Shown here: in pieces, positions 1 to 9,302 of the stretch
How positions within the stretch are numbered: the first letter of the stretch is position 1
Layout: each line of letters starts with the position of its first letter
The notes under the pieces: generated by a model
Seen by the model: the letters and a program-made list of their open reading frames with translations, nothing else
Databases searched by the model: none
What the model was told of the DNA's origin: nothing
Origin: Acidobacteriota bacterium
Lineage (GTDB): Bacteria > Acidobacteriota > Vicinamibacteria > Vicinamibacterales > CAVVIG01
Reading direction: 5' to 3'
Assembly (NCBI GenBank): GCA_025463215.1
Contig: JAOBWF010000245.1
Span: 1 to 64,000, forward strand
DNA: 64,000 bases
Made by a program: the position numbers and the translations under genes

Positions 1-317
1 GCGGCTGGTCGCGCCGGCGCGGTCCTCGCCGGCTGCTGCGTCGACGTCGCCGCGACGCCGCGCAACCGCGGCGACGGAGCGGCGGCGCGGTAGAACATGT
101 AGCCGGCGGCGATGACGCCGGCGATGGCGATGCCGATCTTGATGGCGTGGTCGCCGCTCGCATCCGGCGGCGGCTCGAGGCGCGGCCGCACCGACACCGC
201 CGTCAGCCGAACGCCGTCGACCGATTTGCCACAGCGGCACGACACCGCCGGCGGCGCCACGTGGCGCCCGCACGCCGGGCAGACACGGCTCATCGTCGTG
301 GATTGTGGGGCAGCCAT
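1..317 (-). CDS. Zinc-ribbon membrane protein, partial (C-terminus beyond the left edge)
   Basis: The reading frame is open from an ATG at 317 to the window edge, about 105 codons. The N-terminus has two cysteine pairs (CPACG and, about 15 residues on, CRCG), as in a small zinc ribbon. A hydrophobic stretch (IKIGIAIAGVIAAGYMFY) near residues 60-77 would be one membrane span, followed by an Ala/Pro-rich tail. The start follows directly on the stop of the glycosyltransferase before it, so it is probably the last visible gene of that operon; an internal ATG at 293 is an alternative start. Function unknown. Confidence 0.55.
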   Translation of the reverse strand, partial: MAAPQSTTMSRVCPACGRHVAPPAVSCRCGKSVDGVRLTAVSVRPRLEPPPDASGDHAIKIGIAIAGVIAAGYMFYRAAAPSPRLRGVAATSTQQPARTAPARPA

Positions 318-1097
318 CTACCGGAAGATCCTGACATAAAGCCTGAGCAGCGGCGCCCATCGCGGATGATGTTTTTCGTAGAAGGCCAGCTGGCTGCGGC
401 GGTAGTGGTCGCGGGTCGCACCCGGCGCGGATGCCGCCGAGCGGCCGCGCAGGTGCACGATCTCGACGTCCGGCGTGAACAGGACCCGCCGTCCACGCGC
501 GCGGATCGAGGCGCAGAAGTCGACGTCCTCCGTATACATGAAGAAGCGCTCGTCGAGGCCGCCGACCGCTTCCGCATCCCGCCGCCGGACGAGCAGGCAG
601 GCGCCGCTGACCCAATCCGGGTAGTGGCGCTGCCGGGTGATCGCGTCCACCTCGCGGCTGCGCGCCAGCCGCTGCTGCCGGAGTTCGTTGAGCGGTCCAA
701 TCATCCGGCCGAACGACAGTTCGGCGCGTCCATCGCCGTCGACGAGGCGCGGTCCGACGACGGCGACCGCCGCGTCGCGATCGAGCTCGCCGAGCAGCCG
801 ATCGATCGCGCCGGCGGGGACGATCGTGTCGCCGTTCAGCAACAGGACGTTCGCCCCGGTGCTCGCGCGAATGCCGATGTTGTTGGCGCGTGTGAACCCC
901 ACGTTGGCGCCGGTTTCAATCACCGTCACCGCCGGTCGGCGGCGCGCCGCGTCCGCGCTGCCGTCAGCGGATCCGTTGTCGACGACGAGGATCTCGTGCG
1001 GCGCGGCCGGAGGCGCGTCCTGCAGCGAGTCGAGGCAGCGCTCGAGATCACCGCGCGCGTTGAACGACACGATGATGATGGACAGCACCGGCGTCAT
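318..1097 (-). CDS. Glycosyltransferase family 2
   Basis: A GT-A fold transferase of 259 residues that moves a sugar from a nucleotide-sugar donor onto a growing glycan. The N-terminus (LSIIIVSFNARGDLERCL) is the typical GT2 start. VVDNGSADGS follows, then the acidic LLNGDT near residue 95 in the DxD position, and MYTEDVDFC in the acceptor/base region, resembling rhamnosyltransferase-type members. The ATG at 1097 overlaps the previous gene's stop by four bases (ATGA), which decides the start; the open frame runs much further upstream but without family similarity. Part of a four-gene operon with two GT4 enzymes. Donor and acceptor cannot be read from sequence. Confidence 0.9.
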   Translation of the reverse strand: MTPVLSIIIVSFNARGDLERCLDSLQDAPPAAPHEILVVDNGSADGSADAARRRPAVTVIETGANVGFTRANNIGIRASTGANVLLLNGDTIVPAGAIDRLLGELDRDAAVAVVGPRLVDGDGRAELSFGRMIGPLNELRQQRLARSREVDAITRQRHYPDWVSGACLLVRRRDAEAVGGLDERFFMYTEDVDFCASIRARGRRVLFTPDVEIVHLRGRSAASAPGATRDHYRRSQLAFYEKHHPRWAPLLRLYVRIFR

Positions 1098-2224
1098 GTC
1101 GCGTACGCCTGCAGGCCTGCCTGTTCGATCACCGCCAACGTGTCGCGCGCGGCCCTGGGCCAGCTGTACTTCGCCAGTTCCGCGGGCGCAGCGTCCAGGA
1201 TCCGCCGGCGCGCGCGTTCGTCGAACAGCATCGACTCGAGCGCCCGGGTGATGGCGGGCAGGTCGTCGACCGGCACGTACACCGCGGCGAGGCCGCAGCT
1301 CTCGCGGGCCACTGCCGTGTCGAGCAGCACCGGCGGGATGCCCGCGGCCAGCGCTTCGAGCGGCGTAAGGCCCAGCCCTTCGTACTCGGACAGGAACGCA
1401 AAGGCGCCGGCGCCCGCGTAGAGTGCCGCGAGCTGCTCGTCGCTGACGTACTCGTGCCACCGCACCTGCGCCTCGACCTCTTCACCGGCAATCGTCCGCC
1501 GCAGATCTTCGCGAGGGTAGCTGCGATTGTCGCCGACGATGTCGAGCGAGGCGCCGGGACGAGCGCGCGCGATTGGCGCGAACGCGCGGATCAAATCGGT
1601 GACGTGCCGGCGGTTGAACACGGAGCCGACGAACAACACATGGCAGGAGCTGGGTGCTGGGTGCGGCGTGCTGGCAGGCAGCGTAGACCGGCCGGCGCCG
1701 AGCGCCGAACCGCCAGCACCTATCCCCGGCGGAATGACGTGAATCTTGCCGGCGGGGATGTCGAGGCGATCGATCAGCTCGCGCCTCGAAAACTCGGAAA
1801 TCGTGATCACCGATGCGGCCCGGTGCGCGGACCGGCTGGTCAGCCAGCGGCGGCGCGCGCCTTCTCGGGGCCGGAACCACTCGGGGTGCGCGACGAACGA
1901 CAGATCGTGGATCGCGACGATGGTCGGGATCGGGATCCGCAGCGGGGCGGTGTACGCGGGGGCGAACCAGACGTCGAGATGATCGGAGGCCGCCGCCCGC
2001 GGCAGCTGCATCTGCTCCCACCAGGTGCCGCCGGCGCCCGGGATGGTTCGCGTCGCGAACCGGCGGGCGTCCAGCGGCATCGCGATCGGATGCGGCGCGT
2101 AAAGCACGAACTCGTGCGCGCGCGCGCGGCCATTGGCTGCCCACTCCCGCAGCAAGCCGCCGAGATAACGGCCGACGCCGGTCGCCCGGCCGCCCAACTC
2201 GCGCGCGTCGATGCCGATGCGCAT
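1094..2224 (-). CDS. Glycosyltransferase family 4 (GT-B)
   Basis: A 376-residue GT-B enzyme. The start MRIGIDARELGG with GVGRYL is the N-terminal domain loop of mannosyl-/rhamnosyltransferase-like GT4 proteins. VAIHDLSFV sits in the middle, and the C-terminal domain has FLSEYEGLGLTPLEAL, containing the E-x7-E motif that binds the donor nucleotide sugar. The ATG at 2224 was chosen because the frame upstream shows no GT similarity and overlaps the neighbouring GT gene. A low-complexity Ser/Pro/Ala insertion (about residues 180-200) lies between the two domains. It is translationally coupled to the GT2 gene downstream. Confidence 0.9.
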   Translation of the reverse strand: MRIGIDARELGGRATGVGRYLGGLLREWAANGRARAHEFVLYAPHPIAMPLDARRFATRTIPGAGGTWWEQMQLPRAAASDHLDVWFAPAYTAPLRIPIPTIVAIHDLSFVAHPEWFRPREGARRRWLTSRSAHRAASVITISEFSRRELIDRLDIPAGKIHVIPPGIGAGGSALGAGRSTLPASTPHPAPSSCHVLFVGSVFNRRHVTDLIRAFAPIARARPGASLDIVGDNRSYPREDLRRTIAGEEVEAQVRWHEYVSDEQLAALYAGAGAFAFLSEYEGLGLTPLEALAAGIPPVLLDTAVARESCGLAAVYVPVDDLPAITRALESMLFDERARRRILDAAPAELAKYSWPRAARDTLAVIEQAGLQAYAT

Positions 2225-2228
2225 GGGT

Positions 2229-3374
2229 TTACCCGCGGCGGGCGATCCGCGCCCGCCGTTCGATCGCCTGCCGGTAGGCGTCGTAGACGCGATGTGCGGT
2301 GTCGCTCCACCGGAAGGCGTGCGCCCGTGCGATTCCCTTTGCCGCGCATTCCGCCGCCAGCCCGTCGTCGTCGACCATGCGGGCGATCGCGTCCGCGATG
2401 TCGCCGGGCCGATCCGGATCGACCAGCAGCCCCGCGCCACCGAGCACCTCGGGCAGCGAGCCGCGATTGGCCGCAACCACGGGAACGCCGAGCGTCATCG
2501 CTTCGAGGACCGGCAGGCCGAAACCTTCGTCGAAGGACGGCTGCACCAGGACACGCGCCCCGGCGTACAGCGCGCGGCGGGCGTTGGCGTCGATGTAGCC
2601 GAGATGGCGAACCTTGCCCGACAACGGCGGCCGGCCGATCCGATCCAGCCATGATCTCGCCTCGGCGGTTGCCCGTCCCGCAAGCACGAGCTCAGGCACG
2701 GGGCGGCGGGCGGCGCTGGCCGCCAGCTGCTCGTAAGCGTCGAGCAGTCCGCCGACGTTCTTGCGCGGCTCGAGCGTGCCGAAGAACAACACATAGCCGT
2801 TTGTCGGCGCGGCGCCGCGCGGCGTCCAGTCGGGCGCGCCGGGTGGACAGACCGCCATGCGATCGCGGGGCAGGCCGAGAGTCCGTTCGACTTCGCTTGC
2901 GGTGTACGCGGACGGCACCAGGACCGCGTCCGCGCGGTGCGCGTGTTCGCGGGCCAGCGCCGGATAGTCGCGCCGGATTTCGGCCCGGGTCCGCTCCGGA
3001 TGAGTCAAAAAGTTCACATCGTGAATGGTGATCACTTGCGCCGCCGCGCGCGCGGGCATCAGCAGCGGATGCAGCGAATGCACGACGTCGTAGGCGCCGC
3101 CGGCCAACGTCTCGGCGGCGGGCCAGGCGAGCCGATGCCACGCGAAATTGAGCACGCGCACCGGCACCCGGCAATCGACGCACGCCGCCCCGGCGAGATC
3201 CGGCGGCTCGGCCAGGCGATCCTTCCACGAGCTCGAGAACAACGTCAGCTCCAGGGCGCGCGGGGTCCCGTTGGGCGGATACGCGGCCAGCAGGGCCGCC
3301 GCCAACTGGTGCGTGTACTCGCCTATTCCGCTGCGTTCGCGGAGCGCCGGCCGGTAATCGATTAGGACCCGCAC
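2229..3374 (-). CDS. Glycosyltransferase family 4 (GT-B), first gene of the operon
   Basis: A 381-residue GT-B transferase starting MRVLIDYRPALRERSGIGEYT, with ITIHDVNFLTHPE in the N-terminal domain and PSFDEGFGLPVLEAM (E-x7-E) in the C-terminal donor-binding domain. It ends four bases before the next GT gene. It begins only 37 bp from ugd on the other strand, so the polysaccharide transferases and the enzyme making UDP-glucuronate share a divergent control region. Probably builds an exopolysaccharide or O-antigen-like glycan at the cytoplasmic face of the inner membrane. Confidence 0.9.
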   Translation of the reverse strand: MRVLIDYRPALRERSGIGEYTHQLAAALLAAYPPNGTPRALELTLFSSSWKDRLAEPPDLAGAACVDCRVPVRVLNFAWHRLAWPAAETLAGGAYDVVHSLHPLLMPARAAAQVITIHDVNFLTHPERTRAEIRRDYPALAREHAHRADAVLVPSAYTASEVERTLGLPRDRMAVCPPGAPDWTPRGAAPTNGYVLFFGTLEPRKNVGGLLDAYEQLAASAARRPVPELVLAGRATAEARSWLDRIGRPPLSGKVRHLGYIDANARRALYAGARVLVQPSFDEGFGLPVLEAMTLGVPVVAANRGSLPEVLGGAGLLVDPDRPGDIADAIARMVDDDGLAAECAAKGIARAHAFRWSDTAHRVYDAYRQAIERRARIARRG

Positions 3375-3403
3375 TTGTTTAAGTCGTTTCGAGACAGTAT
3401 CTT
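3375..3403 (+). promoter_or_regulatory. Sigma-70-like promoter for ugd, near-leaderless
   Basis: TTGTTT (3375-3380), a 17-bp spacer, then TATCTT (3398-3403). Transcription would start near 3410, two bases before the ATG at 3412, so the mRNA would be leaderless or nearly so. No Shine-Dalgarno sequence is visible ahead of ugd, which agrees with this. Confidence 0.45.
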
Positions 3404-3411
3404 ATTGTGAA

Positions 3412-4713
3412 ATGAAGATTGCTGTCGTCGGGTCGGGTTATGTCGGACTTGTGCTCGGTGCGTGCCTCGCTGAAAACGGCAATACCGTCGCATGCGTCGA
3501 TAAGGACGAGTCGAAAGTCGCCACGCTCAAGGCCGGCCGGATGCCCATCTACGAGCCCGGGCTCGAAGAAATGGTCGTCCGCAACCAGCATGAAGAGCGG
3601 TTGACCTTCACCACCGACCTGGCGACATCGATACGCGCGTCGGCGATCGTCTTCATCGCGGTCGGCACGCCGCAAGGCGAGGACGGCGCCGCCGATCTTC
3701 AGCACGTGCTCGCCGTCGCCAAGGCGATCGGCCGGGCGATGAACAAGTACACCGTCGTCGTCGACAAGAGCACGGTCCCGGTCGGCACCGCCAAGCGGGT
3801 GCGCGACACGATCGCGGCCGAGACGACGCAGCCGTTCAGCGTGGTCAGCAACCCGGAGTTCCTGAAGCAAGGCGCGGCGATTGAAGACTTCATGAAGCCG
3901 GATCGCGTCGTCATCGGCATCGAAGAGCGCGATGAGCGCGCGGCGGTCCTGATGAAGGAGCTCTACGGACCGTTCACCCGCACCGGCGCGCCGATCCTGA
4001 CGATGAGCACGGAGAGCGCCGAGCTGTGCAAGTACGCCGCGAACTCGATTCTGGCGACGCGGATCTCGTTCATGAACGAGATCGCGAACGTCTGCGAGCT
4101 GGTCGGCGCCGACGTCGATCACGTGCGCAAGGCGATCGGATCCGATCGGCGCATCGGCACGTCGTTTCTGTTTCCCGGCGTCGGCTACGGCGGCAGCTGC
4201 TTTCCCAAAGACACGCAGGCGTTGCTCAAGTCGGCCGAGGACAAGGGCTACGACTTCAAGATTCTGCGCGCGGTCGAAGAGGTCAACGACCGCCAGAAGG
4301 AGCGGATGGTCGACAAGATCGCGGCGCATTTCCCCGATCTGCGCGGCCGGACGATGGCGATCTGGGGCCTGGCGTTCAAGCCGCGTACTGACGACATGCG
4401 CGAGGCCCCGGCGATCCCGATCATCGAACGGCTGCTGGCGTGCGGTGTCACGGTGAAGGCGTACGACCCGGCGGCGGGACCGGTGGCGCGCGGCATCTTC
4501 GGCGATCGCATCGCCCTCTGTGAGAAGAGCTACGACGCGCTTGCCGGTGCCGACGCCCTCGCCGTCGTCACCGAGTGGAACGAGTTCCGCGAGCCGGACT
4601 TTGCCAAGATGCAGTCACTGATGAAGTCACCGGTCGTCTTCGACGGCCGCAACATCTATTCGCCCGAGCACATGCGCGCGCTCGGCTTCACCTATTTTTC
4701 CATTGGCCGCTAA
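3412..4713 (+). CDS. ugd: UDP-glucose 6-dehydrogenase
   Basis: Oxidises UDP-glucose to UDP-glucuronate with two NAD+, supplying acidic sugar for polysaccharides. The 433 residues match the usual length. The Rossmann motif VVGSGYVGL is at the N-terminus, STVPVGT lies in the NAD domain, and the catalytic cysteine is in GYGGSCFPKD near residue 263. The C-terminal UDP-binding domain contains GLAFKPRTDDMREAP. It is divergent from the GT operon and overlaps the galE start by 11 bases, so the two are probably co-expressed. Confidence 0.96.
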   Translation: MKIAVVGSGYVGLVLGACLAENGNTVACVDKDESKVATLKAGRMPIYEPGLEEMVVRNQHEERLTFTTDLATSIRASAIVFIAVGTPQGEDGAADLQHVLAVAKAIGRAMNKYTVVVDKSTVPVGTAKRVRDTIAAETTQPFSVVSNPEFLKQGAAIEDFMKPDRVVIGIEERDERAAVLMKELYGPFTRTGAPILTMSTESAELCKYAANSILATRISFMNEIANVCELVGADVDHVRKAIGSDRRIGTSFLFPGVGYGGSCFPKDTQALLKSAEDKGYDFKILRAVEEVNDRQKERMVDKIAAHFPDLRGRTMAIWGLAFKPRTDDMREAPAIPIIERLLACGVTVKAYDPAAGPVARGIFGDRIALCEKSYDALAGADALAVVTEWNEFREPDFAKMQSLMKSPVVFDGRNIYSPEHMRALGFTYFSIGR

Positions 4714-5704
4714 TCCACGTGCCGTTCTGGTGACCGGCGGGGCCGGGTACATCGGCAGCCATGCGGCGAAAGGCCTGCAGCGCGCCGGCTACCGCGTCGT
4801 CGTGCTCGACAATCTGCAGGCCGGCCACCGCGCCGCGGCGAAGTTCGGCGAACTGGTCGAAGCCGATATCACCGACACCGCGGCGGTGCGTGAGGCCTTG
4901 CGCCGCCACGAGATCTTCGGGGTCATGCACTTCGCGGCGTTCCTCGACGTCGGCGAGTCGGTGCGCGAGCCCGCGAAGTACTACCGCAATAACGTCGGCG
5001 GCGCGCTCAGCGTGCTCGAGGCGATGGCGGCCGAGTCGGTCAAGCACTTCGTGTTCTCGTCGACCTGCGCGACCTACGGCGAGCCGCTCGAAACGCCGAT
5101 CGCCGAAACGCACCCGCAGAATCCGATCAACAGCTACGGCGAATCGAAGCTGGCGGTCGAGCGTGCGCTGCCGCACTTCGCGACCGCCTACGGGCTGCGC
5201 TACGTCGCGCTGCGCTACTTCAATGCGTCGGGCGCCGATCCCGACGGCGAGATCGGCGAGGATCATTCGCCGGAGATCCATCTCATCCCGCGGGCGATCG
5301 AAGCGGCGACCGGCGGCCGCGGCCTGCAGGTGTTCGGCGACGACTATCCGACCCCGGACGGCACCTGCCTGCGCGACTACATTCACGTCACGGATCTCGC
5401 CGACGCGCACGTCAAGGCGCTGGAGTCGATCGCGAGCGATGGACCGTCCACGGCGTACAACCTTGGCACCGGGCGGCCGCATTCGGTGCGCGAAGTGATC
5501 GACACGGTCGCGCGGGTCACGGGGCGGCCGGTGCCGTGGACGCTGGCGCCGCGGCGGCCCGGCGATCCCGCCGTGCTCTACGCCGCGCCCGACAAGGCGC
5601 GGCGCGCGCTGCAGTGGACGCCGAAGCTCGGCGACCTCGAGACGATCGTTCGCACCGCCTGGGACTGGCACCGCACCCATCCCAACGGCTATGACCGCAA
5701 GTAG
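4703..5704 (+). CDS. galE: UDP-glucose 4-epimerase
   Basis: Interconverts UDP-glucose and UDP-galactose (or the uronates). An extended SDR of 333 residues: NAD motif TGGAGYIGSH, substrate loop SSTCATYG, catalytic YGESK and the RYFNASGADPDGEIGE block. The start is taken as a TTG at 4703, inside the end of ugd. The next in-frame candidate (GTG 4730) would cut into the first beta strand. With ugd and the transferases it forms a nucleotide-sugar supply unit. Confidence 0.95.
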   Translation: MAANPRAVLVTGGAGYIGSHAAKGLQRAGYRVVVLDNLQAGHRAAAKFGELVEADITDTAAVREALRRHEIFGVMHFAAFLDVGESVREPAKYYRNNVGGALSVLEAMAAESVKHFVFSSTCATYGEPLETPIAETHPQNPINSYGESKLAVERALPHFATAYGLRYVALRYFNASGADPDGEIGEDHSPEIHLIPRAIEAATGGRGLQVFGDDYPTPDGTCLRDYIHVTDLADAHVKALESIASDGPSTAYNLGTGRPHSVREVIDTVARVTGRPVPWTLAPRRPGDPAVLYAAPDKARRALQWTPKLGDLETIVRTAWDWHRTHPNGYDRK

Positions 5705-5715
5705 GGCCGCCTAGC

Positions 5716-7497
5716 GTGGCGGTCGTGGTCCAGCAGCGTCACACGCTGAAGCGCCTGTTCGGCTACGCGACGCCGTACCGCACGCGCATGGCGTGGGCGG
5801 TGCTCGGCATGATCGTGTACGCGATCGGATCGGCCGGGCTCGCGTACCTGATCAAGCCGATCTTCGACAGCGTCCTGCCGAAGCAGCAGGAAGTCGCGTT
5901 CATCGCGTGGGCGATCGTCGGCGTCTACCTGCTCAAGGGCGTCGGCTCGTATGTCTCGTCCTACCTGATGGCCGACGTCGGGCAGCGCGTCGTCATGGAC
6001 CTGCGCAACGCGCTGTATCGACACATCCTCGATCAGTCCGCGGGATTCTTCGCGCATGGCGCCACCGGACGATTGCTGTCGCGGATCAACAACGACGTCG
6101 GACAGGTGCAGCAGGCGGTATCGGAAACCGCCGGCGACCTGGCGCGCGAATCGCTGGCGCTGGTCGGCTATGCGGCGCTGTTGTTCTACTACGACGCGCG
6201 GCTGACGATCGTCTGCTTCACCGGGGCGCCGCTGATCGTGTATCCGCTGATCCGCCTCGGGCAGCGGGTGCGCCGCACCACGCGGCGCAGCCAGGAGGCG
6301 ATCGAGCAGCTGTCGCACTTGAGTACCGAGGCGTTCACCGGCCACCGCATCGTCAAGGCGTTTGCGACCGAGAGGCACGAAGCCGACAAGTTCAATCGCG
6401 CCGGCTACCACCTCTTCCGCACCAACATGAAGGTGACCGCGGCGCTCTCGAGCCTGCCGCCGCTGATGGAACTGATCGGCGGCTTCGGCATGGCCGGGGC
6501 GCTCGTCTACGGCAGCAGGCAGATTGCCGCGAACAACCTGACCCCCGGCCAGTTCGTACTCTTCATCGGCACGCTGCTGCTGATGTATGGCCCCGCCAAA
6601 AAGCTGAGCCGGGTCAACGCCGACCTGCAGCAGGCCATCGCCGCGTCCGAGCGCATCTTCGAGATGATGGACACGCACACCGAGGTGGTGGAGGAGCCGG
6701 GTGCCGCGCCGCTGGCGCCGTTCCGCGGCACCATCGAGTTCCGCGAGGTCGGGTTCGGCTACGACGATGCCGCCAGCCGGATTCTGCGCAACGTGTCGCT
6801 GACCGTCCGCGCCGGCGAGATGGTGGCGATTGTCGGCCGCAGCGGCGCCGGCAAGACGACGCTGGTCAACCTGCTGCCGCGGTTCTACGACGTCAGCGCG
6901 GGCGCGATCCTGATTGACGGGCTCGACATCCGTCAGACGACCGTGGCGTCGCTGCGGCGGCAGATCGGCATCGTGACCCAGGATACCGTGCTGTTCGACG
7001 ACTCGATCGGGCGCAACATCGCCTACGGATCGCCGGACGCGACGCGGCAACAGATCGAATCGGCGGCGCGGGCCGCCAATGCGCACGACTTCGTCGCCGC
7101 CATGCCGCACGGCTACGACACGATGATCGGCGAGCGCGGCCAGCGGTTGTCGGGCGGGCAGCGGCAGCGCATCGCCATCGCGCGCGCGATTCTCAAGGAC
7201 GCGCCGATTCTCGTGCTCGACGAAGCGACCTCGGCGCTCGACACCGAGTCGGAGCTGCTGGTGCAGGAAGCGCTCGCCAACCTGATGAAAAACCGGACCT
7301 CGTTCGTGATCGCGCACCGCCTCTCCACCATCCGGCGCGCCGACGCCATCGTCGTGCTCGAACGCGGCCGCATCGTCGAAGTCGGCCGCCACGACGAGCT
7401 GCTGGCCAAACCCGACGGCGCCTACGCGTCGCTGTATCAGCTGCAGCTGCTCGAAGGACGCCGGGCGGAACGCGGCACGAGGATGGTGCCGTCGTGA
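5716..7497 (+). CDS. ABC exporter, MsbA-like lipid/glycolipid flippase
   Basis: A half-transporter of 593 residues. The N-terminal exporter membrane domain (about residues 15-320) has several hydrophobic helices. The C-terminal nucleotide-binding domain has Walker A GRSGAGKTT, signature LSGGQRQR, Walker B ILVLDEATSALD and the H-loop IAHRLS. Closest in layout to MsbA and related lipid A-core or glycolipid flippases. Its place after ugd and galE fits export of a lipid-linked glycan, but the substrate is inferred. Start GTG at 5716. Confidence 0.88.
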   Translation: MAVVVQQRHTLKRLFGYATPYRTRMAWAVLGMIVYAIGSAGLAYLIKPIFDSVLPKQQEVAFIAWAIVGVYLLKGVGSYVSSYLMADVGQRVVMDLRNALYRHILDQSAGFFAHGATGRLLSRINNDVGQVQQAVSETAGDLARESLALVGYAALLFYYDARLTIVCFTGAPLIVYPLIRLGQRVRRTTRRSQEAIEQLSHLSTEAFTGHRIVKAFATERHEADKFNRAGYHLFRTNMKVTAALSSLPPLMELIGGFGMAGALVYGSRQIAANNLTPGQFVLFIGTLLLMYGPAKKLSRVNADLQQAIAASERIFEMMDTHTEVVEEPGAAPLAPFRGTIEFREVGFGYDDAASRILRNVSLTVRAGEMVAIVGRSGAGKTTLVNLLPRFYDVSAGAILIDGLDIRQTTVASLRRQIGIVTQDTVLFDDSIGRNIAYGSPDATRQQIESAARAANAHDFVAAMPHGYDTMIGERGQRLSGGQRQRIAIARAILKDAPILVLDEATSALDTESELLVQEALANLMKNRTSFVIAHRLSTIRRADAIVVLERGRIVEVGRHDELLAKPDGAYASLYQLQLLEGRRAERGTRMVPS

Positions 7498-7552
7498 ACC
7501 GCTGGGCAGGTCGCGTGCGTCAGCTAGGTCGACCGGGGGCGGCGGGGTCGCG

Positions 7553-8446
7553 ATGATCAAGAGCATGACCGGGTTTGCGGCGCTGTCGCGGGAAGACGAG
7601 CGGGCGACGATCTCGGTGACGATTCGTGCGGTCAATCATCGCCATCTCGATCTCGCGCTGCGGAGCCCGCAGTCGCTGGCGTCGATCGAAGGCGAACTGC
7701 GCGCGCTCGTCGCGAAGCATGTCGCGCGCGGCCGCGTCGAGCTCAGCGTGTCGCTGCAGCTGCGGCAGACGCCGGGGGTCGACGTCGAGTTCAACGAGGA
7801 ATTCGCGCGCGCGCTGGAGATCGCGCTCGACAAGGCGCGGGAGCGCGGCCTGGTCGCCGGCGCGCTGACGCCGGGCGATCTGCTGAAGATGCCGCAGGCG
7901 ATCACCATCCGTGAGCGGCAGCCGGAGGACGACGAAGCGGCGCGGAGCGCGGTCGCGGCGCAGGCGCGTGCCGCGGTCGAGCAGGCGCTGATCGATCTCG
8001 ACTCGATGCGATCGCGCGAAGGCGATTCGCTGCGCGGCGATCTCGACAGCCGCCGCACCGCGGTCGCCGTTCTGGTCGAACGCATCGCGGGCGCCGCCGA
8101 CGAGGGGCGGGCGGCGTTGGAGCAGCGCGTCACCGATCGCGTCCGCGAGCTGCGCACGGAGCTGCAGGCCGACGAGACGGCGGTGGCGCAGGAGATCGTG
8201 AGGATGGCGGCGCGCTCCGATATCACCGAAGAGCTCGAGCGGTTCCGGGGGCACGTGTCGCACTGGGGGGCGCTCGCCGACGCGCCGGAGCCGTGCGGGC
8301 GCAAGCTCGATTTCCTGCTCCAGGAGATGAACCGCGAGGTCAACACGATGGGCTCGAAGGCTGATGGCCTGCGCGTGTCCGAGCTCATCATCGCGGCGAA
8401 GGCGGAGCTCGAGAAGATGCGCGAGCAGGTGCAGAATGTCGAGTAG
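7553..8446 (+). CDS. yicC: YicC-family endoribonuclease
   Basis: 297 residues with the family's N-terminal signature MIKSMTGFA and VNHRHLDL, and the C-terminal FLLQEMNREVNTMGSKA. YicC proteins are endoribonucleases implicated in RNA turnover. The neighbourhood yicC-gmk-rpoZ is a widespread bacterial arrangement. The C-terminus overlaps the gmk start by 11 bases. A GGCGGGG stretch sits ahead of the ATG. Confidence 0.94.
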   Translation: MIKSMTGFAALSREDERATISVTIRAVNHRHLDLALRSPQSLASIEGELRALVAKHVARGRVELSVSLQLRQTPGVDVEFNEEFARALEIALDKARERGLVAGALTPGDLLKMPQAITIRERQPEDDEAARSAVAAQARAAVEQALIDLDSMRSREGDSLRGDLDSRRTAVAVLVERIAGAADEGRAALEQRVTDRVRELRTELQADETAVAQEIVRMAARSDITEELERFRGHVSHWGALADAPEPCGRKLDFLLQEMNREVNTMGSKADGLRVSELIIAAKAELEKMREQVQNVE

Positions 8447-9074
8447 CCCGGCGACGGGGGCGGGGCAGGCGCGGGGCCTGCTGTTCATCGTCTCGGCGCC
8501 CTCGGGCGCCGGCAAGACGACGCTGGTGGAGCGGCTGGTCGAGCAGTTGCCGCATCTCAGAATGTCGCGCTCGTACACGTCGCGCGCGGCGCGGCAGGGT
8601 GAAACGGACGGCGTGGACTATAATTTCGTGACACGCGATCGGTTCGAAACCATGGCCGCGGCCGGCGAGTTCCTCGAGTGGGCCGACGTGTTCGGCAACC
8701 TGTACGGCACGTGCGCCGCCGACACCGACAGCATGCTCATGGCGGGAGAGGACGTGGTGCTGGTGATCGATGTGCAGGGCGCGCGCAAAGTGCGGGCGCG
8801 GGGCCTGCAGACCCAGGCGGTGTTCGTGATGCCGCCGTCCTTCGCGGTGCTCGAGCAGCGGCTGCGCGGGCGCAGCAAGGACAGCGAAGCGGCGATCCAG
8901 ATGCGGCTGCAGGTGTCGCGCCAGGAAGTGGCCGCCTTTACCGAGTACGATTTCGTGGTCGTGAACGATGAACTCTCGGCCGCGGTCGATCGGCTCAGAG
9001 GGGTCGTCGTCAGCGAACGCGCCCGTCTGGCGCGGATGCAGGCCGAGGCCGAAACCATAGTCAGGACATTCTGA
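8436..9074 (+). CDS. gmk: Guanylate kinase
   Basis: Phosphorylates GMP to GDP. 212 residues. P-loop APSGAGKTT near residue 21; GMP-binding block SRSYTSRAARQGETDGVDYNF; VIDVQGARKVR matches the Walker B region. Start ATG 8436, inside the end of yicC; the open frame extends upstream but has no kinase similarity there. The stop overlaps the rpoZ start (TGATG), so the genes are translationally coupled. Confidence 0.95.
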   Translation: MSSSPATGAGQARGLLFIVSAPSGAGKTTLVERLVEQLPHLRMSRSYTSRAARQGETDGVDYNFVTRDRFETMAAAGEFLEWADVFGNLYGTCAADTDSMLMAGEDVVLVIDVQGARKVRARGLQTQAVFVMPPSFAVLEQRLRGRSKDSEAAIQMRLQVSRQEVAAFTEYDFVVVNDELSAAVDRLRGVVVSERARLARMQAEAETIVRTF

Positions 9075-9265
9075 TGATTGACCGTTCCAAGCTCCCCAAC
9101 TCGTTCGAGTTCGTCGTGACCGCGGGCGCGCGTGCCCGTCAGCTTCTGGCCGGGTCGACGCCGCGGGTCGCGGTCGGCGAGCACAAGAAGACGACGATCG
9201 CGGCGCAGGAAGTGATCACGAAGCAGGTCGAGGCGATCGCGCGCGCCGAGACGCCGGTCGAATAA
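9074..9265 (+). CDS. rpoZ: RNA polymerase omega subunit
   Basis: A 63-residue protein with the omega core: an N-terminal start like MIDRSKLPNSFEFV, the helix TAGARARQLLAGS and TTIAAQEV near residue 43. Omega binds the beta-prime subunit and helps RNA polymerase assembly; in many bacteria it carries part of a ppGpp site. The gmk-rpoZ-coaBC order and the one-base overlap with gmk support the call. Confidence 0.92.
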   Translation: MIDRSKLPNSFEFVVTAGARARQLLAGSTPRVAVGEHKKTTIAAQEVITKQVEAIARAETPVE

Positions 9266-9302
9266 TCGCTCAGTGGGTAGTCGAGTCATCGGGTAATCGA
9301 TT

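Noticed and set aside
1098-1460. N-terminal extension of the GT2 frame
   Set aside because: The extension is Arg-rich and overlaps the GT4 gene; the ATGA overlap at 1097 marks the real start.
5689-7635. 648-codon minus-strand frame opposite the ABC exporter
   Set aside because: Antisense shadow: the plus strand has all ABC motifs, the minus strand none.
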